Of a stretch of 64,000 nucleotides of DNA, positions 7,209 through 16,387 are shown piece by piece. Made by a program: the position numbers and the translations under genes. Origin of the DNA: Sorangium cellulosum So ce56 (GTDB lineage: Bacteria; Myxococcota_A; Polyangia; Polyangiales; Polyangiaceae); the NCBI RefSeq assembly GCF_000067165.1, contig NC_010162.1:4050501-4114500 (forward strand), read 5' to 3'. The notes below the pieces were generated by a model. The model was given only the letters and a program-made list of their open reading frames with translations. It did not search any database and had not been told where the DNA came from. Each line of letters begins with the position of its first letter. Position 1 is the first letter of the stretch.

Positions 7209-9274
7209 CGCGGGAAAGCGGCGGCGTTCCCGCCGTCGACGGTCACGACGCAGCCCGTCGTGGCCTCGGCGGTCGCGAGATAGAGGAAGGCCTGCGCCAC
7301 GTCCGCCGCGGTGGTCTCGCGCCGGAGCAGGTTGTCGCGGAAGTAGTCGTCGACCGAGACGTTGCGGGCGCGGGCGCGCGCCTCCAGCAAGCCGGCGCCG
7401 AAGAGCGCGGTGCGGATCCGGTCGGCGTTCACGGCGTTGGCCCGGATGCCCTGAGGTCCGAGGTCCACGGCGTACTGGCGCATCAGCGAGACGAGCGCCG
7501 CCTTGGCGACGCCGTAGGGGCCGAAATCGGGCCCCTGGTTGAACGCGCTCTTCGACGCGTTGAACAGGATCGCGCCGCCTGAGCCCTGCGCGAGCAGCAC
7601 CCGCGCCGCCGCGCGGGCGACGTTCTGGTGGCCGAGCAGGTTCAGCTCGAGCGACGCGCACAGGGCCTCGTGCCCCTCGGACGTGTGGAGGGCTCCAGAG
7701 AACGCGCGGCCGGCGTTCGACACGACGACGTCGACGCCGCCGAAGTGCGCCGCGCTCTGCGCGAACGCGCGGTGCACGCTCGCCTCGCTGCGCACGTCGC
7801 AGGCGACCTTCATGCAGCGGCCGCGGTAGCGGCCCCCGAGCTCGGCGGCGGCCTTCTCGAGCGACTCCTCGTCGCGATCCGCCAGCACCACGTGCGCCCC
7901 CGCGGCGAGGAACGCCGCCGCCGTCGCGCGGCCGATCCCCGAGGCGGCGCCGGTGATCAGCGCGATCCGCCGATCGAGCGGGCCCCGCTGGCCTGCGCCG
8001 AGCTTCAGCTTCGCCTGCTCGAGGCTCCAGTACTCCATGTCGAAGAGATCGAGCTCGGGGACCGGCTGGTACCCGCCGAGCGCCTCGGCGGCCTCGATCA
8101 CGGAGACGGTATGGGCGTAGACGTCCGCGACGATCTCGGCCTCGGCGCGGGAGCCGCCCACGCACAGCGCGCCCGCCCCGGGGAACAGCAGCACCCGCGG
8201 GAACGGATCGAGCTCGTCGCGGACGACGCCACGCGCCGCGCAGGAGCGGCGGAAGTACTCGTGGTACTCGTCCACGTACCTCGCGATGGCCTGCTCGACG
8301 GTCGCGCGGAAGCGCGCCGTGTCGGCGATGTCGTGGCCGTGGATGACGAGCGGCCGCGCCTTGGTGCGGATGACGTGATCCGGCGTGGCGCAGCCGATCT
8401 GCGAGACCCTGGCCAGATCGTCGCGCGCGCAGAACGCGAGCAGCTCCAGGCCGGTGCGGAGCGTGCAGACCCAGGGGCGCCCCGACGCGCGGGCGAGCGC
8501 TCCGCGGACGACCGGCCCGATGGCGGCCCGGAGGTCCGGATCCGCCACGACCGTGGGGTGCGAGACGATCACGCTGCGCTCGGCGATGTAATGCTCGGCG
8601 CGCGTCACGGCGTCGATCATGCGCGTGTAGCTCTCCTCGGCGGTGTCTCCCCACGTGAAGACGCCGTGCTTGTCGAGGATCATCAGCGACGGGAGCGCCC
8701 CGTGTGCGAGGCGCTCCCGGACGAGCTCGGCGACGCGGCGGGCGAGCGCGAAGCCCGGCATGACGTACGGCACGAAGAGCGCGCCGTCCCCGTAGATCGC
8801 CTGGACGACCTCGGCCGAGCCGGGCTGATCGATGACCGCGAGCACCGCGTCCGCGTGCGTGTGATCGACGAACTTCGCGGGGATGATCGCGTGCAGCAGC
8901 GCCTCGACCGACGGCGTCGGGCTCGCCGGATCCAGCATCTGGCCGCGAAGCAGCGCGACCATCTGCTCGTCGGTCATCGCCTCGAGCGCGCAAGCGCGCT
9001 GGAGCGGCGCGAGGCGGCACGCCGGGAAGCCGCGCGGCTCGATGGTCGCGAGGTCCCACCCGCTGCCCTTGATGAAGAGCACGTCGACGCGATCGCCGAG
9101 CAGGTCGACGGCCGTGCTCTTGACGCTCGTGTTCCCGCCGCCGTGGAGGACGAGCGACGGATCGGCGCCGAGCAGGCGGGAGGTGTAGACGCGGAGGGCG
9201 AGATCCTCGCCCCAGGTCGAGGCGTAGGTGTCGAGGTGGCGCTGGGCTTCGTCCTTGCTGTGGCGAGGATCCAT
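7205..9274 (-). CDS. Bifunctional class II aldolase / short-chain dehydrogenase (rhamnulose-phosphate aldolase type)
   Basis: 689 residues from ATG 9274. The N-terminal ~410 residues are a class II (zinc) aldolase domain, with LHGGGNTSVK at about 43-52 and a metal-binding H-T-H near 138-140. The C-terminal ~255 residues are a Rossmann-fold short-chain dehydrogenase: ITGAASGIG near 434, NAG, and the catalytic YxxxK as YGVAK near 587. Fusions of this layout belong to the rhamnulose-1-phosphate aldolase/lactaldehyde dehydrogenase family, which splits a deoxyketose phosphate to DHAP and lactaldehyde and oxidises the aldehyde. No rhamnose isomerase, kinase or transporter is nearby, so the actual sugar is open. 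The gene runs convergently to the MATE gene and lies 46 bp downstream of ahcY on the same strand, with no obvious functional link. Confidence 0.92.
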   Translation of the reverse strand: MDPRHSKDEAQRHLDTYASTWGEDLALRVYTSRLLGADPSLVLHGGGNTSVKSTAVDLLGDRVDVLFIKGSGWDLATIEPRGFPACRLAPLQRACALEAMTDEQMVALLRGQMLDPASPTPSVEALLHAIIPAKFVDHTHADAVLAVIDQPGSAEVVQAIYGDGALFVPYVMPGFALARRVAELVRERLAHGALPSLMILDKHGVFTWGDTAEESYTRMIDAVTRAEHYIAERSVIVSHPTVVADPDLRAAIGPVVRGALARASGRPWVCTLRTGLELLAFCARDDLARVSQIGCATPDHVIRTKARPLVIHGHDIADTARFRATVEQAIARYVDEYHEYFRRSCAARGVVRDELDPFPRVLLFPGAGALCVGGSRAEAEIVADVYAHTVSVIEAAEALGGYQPVPELDLFDMEYWSLEQAKLKLGAGQRGPLDRRIALITGAASGIGRATAAAFLAAGAHVVLADRDEESLEKAAAELGGRYRGRCMKVACDVRSEASVHRAFAQSAAHFGGVDVVVSNAGRAFSGALHTSEGHEALCASLELNLLGHQNVARAAARVLLAQGSGGAILFNASKSAFNQGPDFGPYGVAKAALVSLMRQYAVDLGPQGIRANAVNADRIRTALFGAGLLEARARARNVSVDDYFRDNLLRRETTAADVAQAFLYLATAEATTGCVVTVDGGNAAAFPR

Positions 9275-9320
9275 CGATCGGCCGCCTACCCCAGCGGCGG
9301 AGGCGCCGAAAGCCCGCCGC

Positions 9321-10637
9321 TCAGTAGCGGTAGTTCTCGGCCTTGAAGGGGCCCTCGGCGGGGACGCCCAGGTACTTCGCCTGCTCCGTCGTGAGCTGGG
9401 TCAGCTCGACCCCGAGCTTCGGCAGGTGCAGCGCCGCGACCTTCTCGTCGAGCTTCTTCGGCAGCAGGTGGACGCCGATCGTGTGCTTCTCGGTCCACAG
9501 GGCGATCTGCGCGAGGACCTGGTTGGAGAACGAGGTCGACATCACGAACGACGGGTGGCCGGTGGCGCACCCGAGGTTCACGAGCCGGCCGCGCGCGAGG
9601 ACGATCAGCCGCTTGCCGTCCGGGAAGATGAAGTGATCGACCTGCGGCTTGATGTTCTCCTCCTTGATCTCGGGGTTCTTCTCGAGCCACGCGATCTGGA
9701 TCTCCGAGTCGAAGTGCCCGATGTTGCAGAGGATCGCCTCGTCCTTCATCGCGAGCATGTGCTCCGCCCGGACGACGTCGGCGCAGCCGGTCGCCGTGAC
9801 GAAGATGTCGCCGACCGGGGCGACGGTCTCGAGGCGCTTCACCTCGTAGCCCTCCATCGCCGCCTGCAGCGCGCAGATCGGGTCGATCTCGGTGATGATC
9901 ACGCGCGCCCCCAGGCCGCGCAGCGACTGCGCGCACCCCTTGCCGACGTCGCCGTAGCCGCACACGACGGCGACCTTGCCGGCGAACATCACGTCGGTGG
10001 CCCGCTTGATCCCGTCGCCCAGCGACTCGCGGCAACCGTAGAGGTTGTCGAATTTGCTCTTGGTCACCGAGTCGTTGACGTTGATCGCGGGCACCTTCAG
10101 CTTGCCCGCGCGGTGCATCTCGTAGAGCCGGTGCACGCCGGTCGTCGTCTCCTCGGAGAGCCCGCGGATCGGGTCGGCGCCGGTGAAGAGCTCCGGGTGC
10201 TTCTCGTGGGCGACGATCGTGAGATCGCCGCCGTCATCGAGGATCATGTTGGGCCCCTTGCCGCCCTTGAAGGCGTAGAGCTGCTGCTCGATGCACCAGT
10301 CGTACTCCTCGAGGGTCTCGCCCTTCCACGCGAAGACCGGGATGCCGGCCGCCGCGATCGCCGCCGCCGCGTGGTCCTGCGTCGAGTAGATGTTGCAGCT
10401 CGTCCAGGTGACCTCCGCGCCGAGGGCCACCAGCGTCTCGATCAGCACCGCGGTCTGGATCGTCATGTGGAGGCAGCCGGCGACGCGCGCGCCCTTGAGC
10501 GGCTGCGTCGGGCCGTACTCCGCCCTGAGCGCCATCAGCCCGGGCATCTCCTTCTCGGCGATGCGGATCTCCTTGCGACCCCAGTCCGCGAGCGTGATGT
10601 CGGCGACCTTGTAGGAGAGCTTCTTCTCAGCAGTCAT
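9321..10637 (-). CDS. ahcY: S-adenosylhomocysteinase
   Basis: 438 residues from ATG 10637, the usual size for the compact bacterial form. It converts S-adenosylhomocysteine to adenosine and homocysteine, removing the inhibitory product of methylation. Diagnostic parts are SYKVADITLADWGRKEI at the N-terminus, AGCLHMTIQTAVLIETL, NVNDSVTKSKFDN, the NAD site VVCGYGDVGKG at about 221-231, and the terminal K-A-E-N-Y-R-Y. It starts inside the last codons of the upstream ArsR/methyltransferase gene (11-bp overlap), so the two are one transcription unit, and the regulator probably senses the substrate of this enzyme. Confidence 0.97.
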   Translation of the reverse strand: MTAEKKLSYKVADITLADWGRKEIRIAEKEMPGLMALRAEYGPTQPLKGARVAGCLHMTIQTAVLIETLVALGAEVTWTSCNIYSTQDHAAAAIAAAGIPVFAWKGETLEEYDWCIEQQLYAFKGGKGPNMILDDGGDLTIVAHEKHPELFTGADPIRGLSEETTTGVHRLYEMHRAGKLKVPAINVNDSVTKSKFDNLYGCRESLGDGIKRATDVMFAGKVAVVCGYGDVGKGCAQSLRGLGARVIITEIDPICALQAAMEGYEVKRLETVAPVGDIFVTATGCADVVRAEHMLAMKDEAILCNIGHFDSEIQIAWLEKNPEIKEENIKPQVDHFIFPDGKRLIVLARGRLVNLGCATGHPSFVMSTSFSNQVLAQIALWTEKHTIGVHLLPKKLDEKVAALHLPKLGVELTQLTTEQAKYLGVPAEGPFKAENYRY

Positions 10638-11739
10638 GGTGTCCCTTTGCCTTTTCGGTGAATGCGCTTGTGCGCGCGCCGCGCCAGCCGACGAGCAGCT
10701 GCCAAACCAGGTGTCGATCCGGGCCTTCGCCCTGCCATGCGGACGGCAGCCGCCGGAGCTCGACGCCGGAGAGCCCGGCCTCCTCGGCGAGGCCTCGGAG
10801 GTCGCCCGGCGAGAAGCCGAGCCAGATGTCCGCCTCCTGCTCCCGGAGGGCCTGATCGTGGTGCGCCTCGTAATCGAGCACGCACACCGCGCCCCCGCGG
10901 GCGTGAGCGCCGTCGCCGCCTCCGGGCGCGGCCGGGCGCGCGAGCTCGACGAGCGCGCGCATCGCCTTCGCCGGCTGAGGCGCGTGGTGCAGCACGCGCG
11001 CCGCGAAGACGACGTCGGCGCCCCCGGAGAGGGCCTCGCCGGCCTCCGGAGGATCGCCGCCGAGCGCGCGCGCCACGGCCCGGATCACCTCGGGCCCGTC
11101 GATCTCGCCGCACACCAGCTCGACGTTCTCGAGGCTGCGCCGCCGCAGGCGCTCCCCGGCGAGCTGCAGCTGCGCGCTCGCGCGATCGAGCGCGACGACG
11201 CGATCGAAGACGGGCGACAGCACCTCGAGCAGCGCCCCGTCGCCGGTGCCCGCGTCGACCGCCAGCCGCCGATGGGGCAGGAGCGGCGCGAGCGCCGCGA
11301 GGTAGGCGGCGAGCTCGGCCGGCGGCCCCGGGCGCAACGGCCGCCCGCCGCGCGCGAAGAACTCGCGCGTCTCGGCGTCGCGCGCGGCCAGCACCTCCTC
11401 GACGCGCGCGAGCGTCCCGTCCGCCGCGCACGCGCGCTGGCCCGCGCGCACCGCGTCGTCGACCACGGGATCGGTCGTCGCGCGCGGATCCAGGCGGAGC
11501 AGCGTCCACGTCCCCTGGCGCCTGGCGAGCAGGATCCCCGCTTCACGGAGCGCGGCCGCGTGGCGCGAGATCTTCGGCTGGCCCTCGCGGAGCAGCTCGG
11601 CCAGCTCTCCGACGGCGAGCTCCTCCGCCGCGGCCAGGCCGAGGAGCCGCACCCGCACCGGATCCGCCAGCAGCCGGTACAGCTCGCACCGCGCCACCGC
11701 CTCCTCCGGTTGAGCCGGCGTCTCTGCGACCGAGACCAT
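10627..11739 (-). CDS. ArsR-type HTH regulator fused to an SAM-dependent methyltransferase domain (SahR-like)
   Basis: 370 residues from ATG 11739. Residues 1-95 are an ArsR winged helix (YRLLADPVRVRLLGLA, then a recognition helix around QPKISRHAAALREAGI). Residues ~130-340 are a class I SAM-binding Rossmann fold with the AVDAGTGDGALLEVL loop. It overlaps ahcY by 11 bp. A proteobacterial family with this exact fusion, SahR, is described as a SAH-responsive repressor of the methionine cycle, and its gene typically sits beside ahcY. I infer the same role: SAH binding releases the regulator from its own promoter, raising ahcY. The methyltransferase half may only be a ligand-binding module. A promoter with a palindrome in its spacer lies immediately upstream (11744-11774). 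Confidence 0.9.
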   Translation of the reverse strand: MVSVAETPAQPEEAVARCELYRLLADPVRVRLLGLAAAEELAVGELAELLREGQPKISRHAAALREAGILLARRQGTWTLLRLDPRATTDPVVDDAVRAGQRACAADGTLARVEEVLAARDAETREFFARGGRPLRPGPPAELAAYLAALAPLLPHRRLAVDAGTGDGALLEVLSPVFDRVVALDRASAQLQLAGERLRRRSLENVELVCGEIDGPEVIRAVARALGGDPPEAGEALSGGADVVFAARVLHHAPQPAKAMRALVELARPAAPGGGDGAHARGGAVCVLDYEAHHDQALREQEADIWLGFSPGDLRGLAEEAGLSGVELRRLPSAWQGEGPDRHLVWQLLVGWRGARTSAFTEKAKGHHDC

Positions 11740-11743
11740 GGGT

Positions 11744-11774
11744 CATATATATGTGTTGATGCGCATAGATGCAA
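11744..11774 (-). promoter_or_regulatory. Promoter of the regulator-ahcY operon with operator-like palindromes; probably leaderless
   Basis: On the minus strand TTGCAT (11774-11769) and TATATA (11751-11746) are separated by exactly 17 bp, in a strikingly AT-rich island. The spacer holds the palindrome ATGCGCAT (11759-11766), and the -10 lies in a second palindrome, CATATATATG (11744-11753). Transcription should begin about 7 bp past the -10, which is at or next to the start codon at 11739, so the mRNA would be leaderless. Palindromes overlapping the promoter are where an autoregulating ArsR-type dimer would bind. Confidence 0.65.
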
Positions 11775-12005
11775 ATAGTTTGAGCAAGGCCACGAACGCG
11801 CCCGGTTCGCCGCGAAAGCCCCGGCTGACATGTGTGCCTGGGCACCCCGGATCGCACGCCGAGGAAGGCTCCCGTGCGGCGGGCAGCCGTGGCCGGCCGT
11901 GCGCACGTCGGGCGCCCTTCAACGGCTGCCCGCGCACGGGGCTCCTTGCGCTTCTTCTGCGATCGCCGCTGTCGTGGTGCGCCGCGGCGCTTGGCTCGCG
12001 CTGGG

Positions 12006-13301
12006 TCAACCGAACGAGCGGACGGCCTTCTCCAGCTTCGCCTCTTCCGAGGAGCGGAGCAGGCCCACGGCCACCACGGTGAGGCGCTCCGGCCGGAACA
12101 GCGCGCGCGCGGCGTCGCGCACGTCGGCGACGCTGACGCGGGCGAGCTCCTCGTGCCGCGCCTCCGGGGTGCGCGTGATGTCGGCGAGCGCGGCGAGCCC
12201 ATGGAAGCCGGCGGTCGCCTCGGCGTCGTCGAGCATCGCCTCCACCGACCAGAGGTGGCGGTCGCGCGCCTTGGCGAGCTCGTCCTCGCGCGGGCCGACC
12301 TCGGCGAGCTCGCGGAGCAACGCGAAGATCTCCCGGACCACCACGGTCGCGCGGTCGTGCTGGACGCCCGCGGCGATGTCGACGACCCCGTCGTCCTCGT
12401 AGGCCTCGAACATCCCCGACACGTCGTAGCAGAGGCCCAGCCGATCGCAGATCCGCTCGTACAGCCGCGTCGACATGCCGTCGTCGAGGACGCGGAGCAG
12501 CATCTCCACGGCGGGCTCGCGCGGATCGCGCTCGCTCACGCCCCGGAACGCGATCCGCAGATCGGTCTGGCTCGACTGGTTCTCGATGAAGCGGAACCTC
12601 GGCTTCTTCTGCCCGTTGGGCGGGGGCGCGGCGGGCACCTGCTCGCCGCGCGGCATGGCGCCGAAGTGCCGCTCGGCGACCCGCGCGCACGCCTCGGGAT
12701 CGAGCCGCCCCGCGAGGCAGAGCACCGCGTTCGCCGTCGTGTAGTGCCGGGCGTGGTGGGCGCGCAGCATCGGCTCGTCGAAGCGATCGAGCGCCTCGAT
12801 GTCGCCCGTGATGGTGAACCCGAGCGGGTGTCGCTCGTACATGAGCGCGCGCGCGTTGTTGTCCGCGTCGATGTCGCGCCCCTCGTCGTCGAGGTCCTCG
12901 AGGATCTCCTCGCGCACGATGCCGCGCTCGACCTCGATCGCGGTGAAGCGGGGCGACGTCGTCACCTCGCCCAGCAGGGCGAGCACCGGCTCCAGGTTCG
13001 TCGGCGGCACGGAGATGCTCATCACGCCGTGGTCGACGTGGGTCGCCGCGTAGAGCGTCCCTCCGAGGCGCTCGAAGGCGAGCGCCTGCGCGTGCGCGGT
13101 CGGCAGCGTCGGCGTCCCCCGGAACACCATGTGCTCCAGGAAGTGAGAGATCCCGTTGTTCTGCTGGCTCTCGAACCGCGAGCCGACGCGCAGGTAGAGC
13201 GAGGCGACCGCCCGGTGGACGTGCGGTTGCGGGACGAGGACGACCTTGAGGCCGTTCGAGAGGACGACGTCGCGCGCGTCACGCAGGGGGAGCGACGTCA
13301 T
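12006..13301 (-). CDS. M16 family zinc metallopeptidase
   Basis: 431 residues from ATG 13301, whose ATGA overlaps the stop of the upstream foldase gene. The inverted zinc motif HxxEH is HFLEH at residues 53-57, inside NNGISHFLEHMVFRGT, and the downstream metal-binding glutamate region is ERGIVREEILEDLDD. The length fits a single active M16B subunit (two ~200-residue halves), as in mitochondrial-processing-peptidase-like bacterial enzymes. Many genomes pair an active and an inactive M16 gene; here only the active one is present. No signal peptide is seen, so it is probably cytoplasmic. Overlap with a periplasmic foldase gene implies coexpression. Confidence 0.93.
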   Translation of the reverse strand: MTSLPLRDARDVVLSNGLKVVLVPQPHVHRAVASLYLRVGSRFESQQNNGISHFLEHMVFRGTPTLPTAHAQALAFERLGGTLYAATHVDHGVMSISVPPTNLEPVLALLGEVTTSPRFTAIEVERGIVREEILEDLDDEGRDIDADNNARALMYERHPLGFTITGDIEALDRFDEPMLRAHHARHYTTANAVLCLAGRLDPEACARVAERHFGAMPRGEQVPAAPPPNGQKKPRFRFIENQSSQTDLRIAFRGVSERDPREPAVEMLLRVLDDGMSTRLYERICDRLGLCYDVSGMFEAYEDDGVVDIAAGVQHDRATVVVREIFALLRELAEVGPREDELAKARDRHLWSVEAMLDDAEATAGFHGLAALADITRTPEARHEELARVSVADVRDAARALFRPERLTVVAVGLLRSSEEAKLEKAVRSFG

Positions 13302-15115
13302 TCCCCCTCTTCGAGCGGCAGCGGCGGCTCGCCGGAGCCGTCCTCGGCTGGCCTGGACTCCTTGAGGAGGTTCTGGTCGTACTTCACCTCGCTGCCGATC
13401 GTCGACTTCAGCCGGCGCACGTACCCGATGAGCGCGTCGTTCTGCTTCGCGGCGCGCATGGCCGACGTGTAGAACTCGCGATCCTTGTCCCACTGCTCCT
13501 GGCTCGCGGAGGTCTTCTCCTTGAGCTGGATCACCGCATAACCGTTCGCCAGCGCCACGACGTCCTTGGGCAGGTCGCCCGGCTTGTCGAGCTGGAAGGC
13601 GATGCGCGCGGCCTCGGTGCTGTCCCTCGCGTCGGCGATGGGCGAGCCGGAGACGTTGAACGGCAGGCTCGTCTCGACGGTGGGCCGGTTCGGGTGCGTC
13701 GCGATCGTGTAGGGAGCCCGCGCCTCGGCCTGGCCACCCTCCTTCGCGCCCGCGTCCTTGTCGCCGTCCTGCTTCCCTGCGGCGGCCCCGCCGCCAGCCT
13801 TCGCGCCCGGCGCGGCGCCACCCTCCTTCGCGCTCGCCTTCTCCTTCGAGTTCGCCGGCGTGAGCTGGGCCATGTACGCGGCGAGCGCGTCCTCCAGCGA
13901 CTTGCCGCCCGCGGCGGCGGCGAGCACCTGCTTCGCGGCCTCGGCCGCGAGCCGCTCCGACTCATGGGCGATGTAGAGGTCGCGCGCCGTCTCCTGCCGG
14001 CCGATCTTCTCGGCCTCGGCGTCCTTCGCGATCTGCTCGAGCTTGATCACGTGGAAGCCGTCCTCGGTCTCGATGAGGTCCGACACGTCGCCCGCCTTCA
14101 TCTCGAAGAGCTTGTCCTCGACAGGCTTGCTCAGGCGCCCCTTGGCCACGCATCCGAGCTCGCCGCCGCGCGCCGCGCTCGGATCGTCGCTCGCGCTGCG
14201 GGCCACGTCGGCGAAGCTCTCGCCCTTCTTGAGGCGCTGGACCGCGCCCTCGATCCGCGCCTTCGCGGCGGCCTTGCCCGCCTCCGGCCCCTGCTCGGCC
14301 TCCTCGGGCCTCACCTCGACCGCGAGGACTCGGGCGACGCGGCACTCGGGCTGATACTGCGCCTTCCGCCCCTCCCAGGCCTTGTCGAGCTCTTCTTTGT
14401 TGTTGTCGGCCCAGGCCTGGATCGCCTTCTCCGACGTGTCCACGATGAGATCGCTGTAGAAGCGCCGGTCGAAGCGCACATAGGCGAGCGTCCTCGTGGA
14501 TTTCTCGCGCGAGAACTGCTCGAACGCCTCGTTCTCGCCGACCCGTACCCGCGCCCGGATGAGCTCGCGCATCCGGGCGGCGATGAGCTCCTTCCGCTGG
14601 TATTCGCGGAAGTCCGTGGGGCTCATCTTCGTGATGTTCCGGATTTGCTTCTCGTACTGCTTGTTGTCGAATTTCTTCGTTTGCCGGTTGCGGACGTCCA
14701 GGTAGCGAATGAGGTCTTCCCGGAGGCTGAGGGCGTAACCGACCTGGCGGATCTTGTCTGCCGGGAGCGAGACATGCACCCTGCCAGCCACGAGCTCGCT
14801 CGTGAGCTCGTCGTCCGAGACGGTGATCCCGAGGCGCTTCGCGTCCTCGTTGAGGAGCCACCGCTCGTAGAGCCCCTCCGCCGTGAGCCGCCGGTAGCCC
14901 ATCGCCCGGAGGCGGTTTTCGTCGGGGCTCCGCATCGCGAGCAGGTTCTTCGACGCGTTGAAGTCGATCGAGGAGATGCAGCTGCCTCGGACCTCGACCG
15001 CACAGGTGTTCCCGGCCGACTGCACGGGCCCCGTGCTCGGGCGGAACTGGACGATGAAGACGACGGCGATCGCGATGATGATGGCGGCGCCGAAGATTTG
15101 GCTCAGTCTGTTCAC
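13298..15115 (-). CDS. Membrane-anchored PpiC-type peptidyl-prolyl isomerase (PpiD/SurA-like)
   Basis: 605 residues from GTG 15115, chosen because GGGAG lies about 10 bp upstream and because the hydrophobic anchor (FGAAIIIAIAVVFIVQF, residues ~7-23) then starts right at the N-terminus. Earlier starts add only an arginine-rich leader. Residues ~30-250 form a helical SurA_N-type chaperone region. Residues ~257-360 are a PpiC rotamase domain (ESFADVARSASDDPSAARGGELG, then DGFHVIKLEQI). A Lys/Gly/Ala-rich linker leads to a second, degenerate region with the same flavour near the end. The role is folding of proteins that have just crossed the inner membrane. Its stop overlaps the start of the M16 gene by 4 bp. 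Confidence 0.9.
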   Translation of the reverse strand: MNRLSQIFGAAIIIAIAVVFIVQFRPSTGPVQSAGNTCAVEVRGSCISSIDFNASKNLLAMRSPDENRLRAMGYRRLTAEGLYERWLLNEDAKRLGITVSDDELTSELVAGRVHVSLPADKIRQVGYALSLREDLIRYLDVRNRQTKKFDNKQYEKQIRNITKMSPTDFREYQRKELIAARMRELIRARVRVGENEAFEQFSREKSTRTLAYVRFDRRFYSDLIVDTSEKAIQAWADNNKEELDKAWEGRKAQYQPECRVARVLAVEVRPEEAEQGPEAGKAAAKARIEGAVQRLKKGESFADVARSASDDPSAARGGELGCVAKGRLSKPVEDKLFEMKAGDVSDLIETEDGFHVIKLEQIAKDAEAEKIGRQETARDLYIAHESERLAAEAAKQVLAAAAGGKSLEDALAAYMAQLTPANSKEKASAKEGGAAPGAKAGGGAAAGKQDGDKDAGAKEGGQAEARAPYTIATHPNRPTVETSLPFNVSGSPIADARDSTEAARIAFQLDKPGDLPKDVVALANGYAVIQLKEKTSASQEQWDKDREFYTSAMRAAKQNDALIGYVRRLKSTIGSEVKYDQNLLKESRPAEDGSGEPPLPLEEGE

Positions 15116-15244
15116 GAAGGGTTCGCTCCCGGGGCGTGCGCCGCTCGCTCTTCGAGCGGCCTCCCGCCTTGGCCTGGCGCGGCATAGCACGGCGTCGACG
15201 GCGTGTCTTTACGGCGGTCGGGAGCGGGGCTAGGGGCACATGCC

Positions 15245-15754
15245 ATGGCAAGCTCGAAGTCACACCTCCCCGATTGCGGCCTCTACCTGACGACAAAGCC
15301 GCTCCCCGGAAACGAGGACAAGGTGCCTGCTGGCACCATCGTCTCCTTCCACAACCACTCGGACAACGGTCTGCCGACGGTGACGACGCCCGACCACAAC
15401 GTTCACAACCGCTGGCACTTCCACGGCCCTGCCGTCGCGTTCCGGGGCACGACGTGGGCAGACTCCCTGCAGCGCCTCCCCGCCGAAGGGTTCTACACGC
15501 TTCGCAAGGAGCTCGCGTTCGACGGCGGCAACTGGCCGAAGGGCACGCTCGTGCAGCTCGGTTACACGCAGGCAGGCATGCCTATCCTGTTCATCGCCCG
15601 TGTGCGTTCGCGGCTTCAGGAGAACGACCTCTTCTTCTCCGACAAGGGCGTAGGCATCAAGCGCGAGCAGCTCTCCCTGCTCGAGCCCGTCTCCGTCTTC
15701 GAGGAGCCGAGCGACGGCTCCGGCCACCAGCCCGATCACGCCGACGCGCACTGA
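15245..15754 (+). CDS. Conserved-looking hypothetical protein
   Basis: 169 residues from ATG 15245, with AGGGG 8 bp upstream; an in-frame start 14 codons earlier lacks this. No signal or membrane segment. The sequence has compositional complexity typical of a folded soluble domain: PAGTIVSFHNHSDNGLP, HNRWHFHGPAVAF, and later LVQLGYTQAGMPILF. It has many histidines (HNH, HNVHNRWHFHG, and a C-terminal HQPDHADAH), so metal binding is conceivable. The layout suggests a small beta-barrel protein, but no family is recognised. It is transcribed divergently from the foldase/peptidase pair. Confidence 0.75.
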   Translation: MASSKSHLPDCGLYLTTKPLPGNEDKVPAGTIVSFHNHSDNGLPTVTTPDHNVHNRWHFHGPAVAFRGTTWADSLQRLPAEGFYTLRKELAFDGGNWPKGTLVQLGYTQAGMPILFIARVRSRLQENDLFFSDKGVGIKREQLSLLEPVSVFEEPSDGSGHQPDHADAH

Positions 15755-15876
15755 GCGGCCGCCGTAAGGGGCGGATCCTCGAGCACCGCGCAGGACGCAG
15801 CTCCCGTCCATACTGAATATCGACCGGAGCCCACATTTCTGTCCCCGGGTACGGCGTGTGCTTGTAATTTTCTTTC

Positions 15877-16260
15877 GTGATTCGACGCAGAACCCTCACA
15901 CCCCCGTCACTCCAGATTCCACCTGAGCTCCTGGCCAACCGTCGCAAGAGCCCACGCCGCGAGCTGAGCGAGCGGGTACGCCTGGAGACCGGCGAGCGCG
16001 CCGTCGCCGGCTGGACGCTGAACGTGAGCGTCGGCGGGCTCAGGGTGGTGATAGAAAATTCACTCGATCCCGGTACCGAGCTGACGGTCTGGCTCGACGG
16101 CAGAAGCCCGCGTCCAGGTAGGATAATGTGGGTCCAGGACGAGCCCGATGGATCGATCGTCGGGGTGTGTTTCCTCGATGGTCTGGAGGATCGGGAGGGC
16201 ATCAACGGTCTGGGGGGCCTGGAAGGAGGCCCCTCGAGGTCGCCGCGATCGAGCTCCTGA
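15877..16260 (+). CDS. PilZ-domain protein (probable c-di-GMP receptor)
   Basis: 127 residues from GTG 15877; no good Shine-Dalgarno is visible, and the region upstream is AT-rich. The PilZ signature is present: the arginine box RRKSPRRE at ~22-29, the N-V-S-V-G-G form of the (D/N)xSxxG motif at ~49-54, then GTELTVWL, GRIMWVQDE and VGVCFLD beta strands. Both halves of the c-di-GMP site are intact, so binding is likely. As a stand-alone PilZ protein it would act on a partner, in myxobacteria often motility, secretion or polysaccharide machinery; the neighbours do not name it. The last ~20 residues are Gly/Ser/Arg-rich and disordered. Confidence 0.88.
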   Translation: MIRRRTLTPPSLQIPPELLANRRKSPRRELSERVRLETGERAVAGWTLNVSVGGLRVVIENSLDPGTELTVWLDGRSPRPGRIMWVQDEPDGSIVGVCFLDGLEDREGINGLGGLEGGPSRSPRSSS

Positions 16261-16272
16261 GCCCACAGGAGC
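16253..16272 (+). terminator. Hairpin at the end of the PilZ gene
   Basis: GCTCCTG (16253-16259) pairs with CAGGAGC (16266-16272) around a 6-base loop, spanning the PilZ stop codon. A second GC-rich palindrome follows at once. There is no T-run, so this is a candidate only. Confidence 0.45.
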
Positions 16273-16387
16273 GCGCCGGCGCGCCAGAGCGCCACACGTG
16301 GTCGGCGCTGTCGGCTTGACGAGGCACCCGCAATTTTGCGATGGATGTTCCTGCTGACAGCTGGGGGTAGCCGGAAACCAGCGGAAG

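Noticed and set aside
12475..13472. Plus-strand frames opposite the M16 peptidase
   Set aside because: No ribosome sites or motifs; the minus strand encodes a clear HxxEH peptidase.
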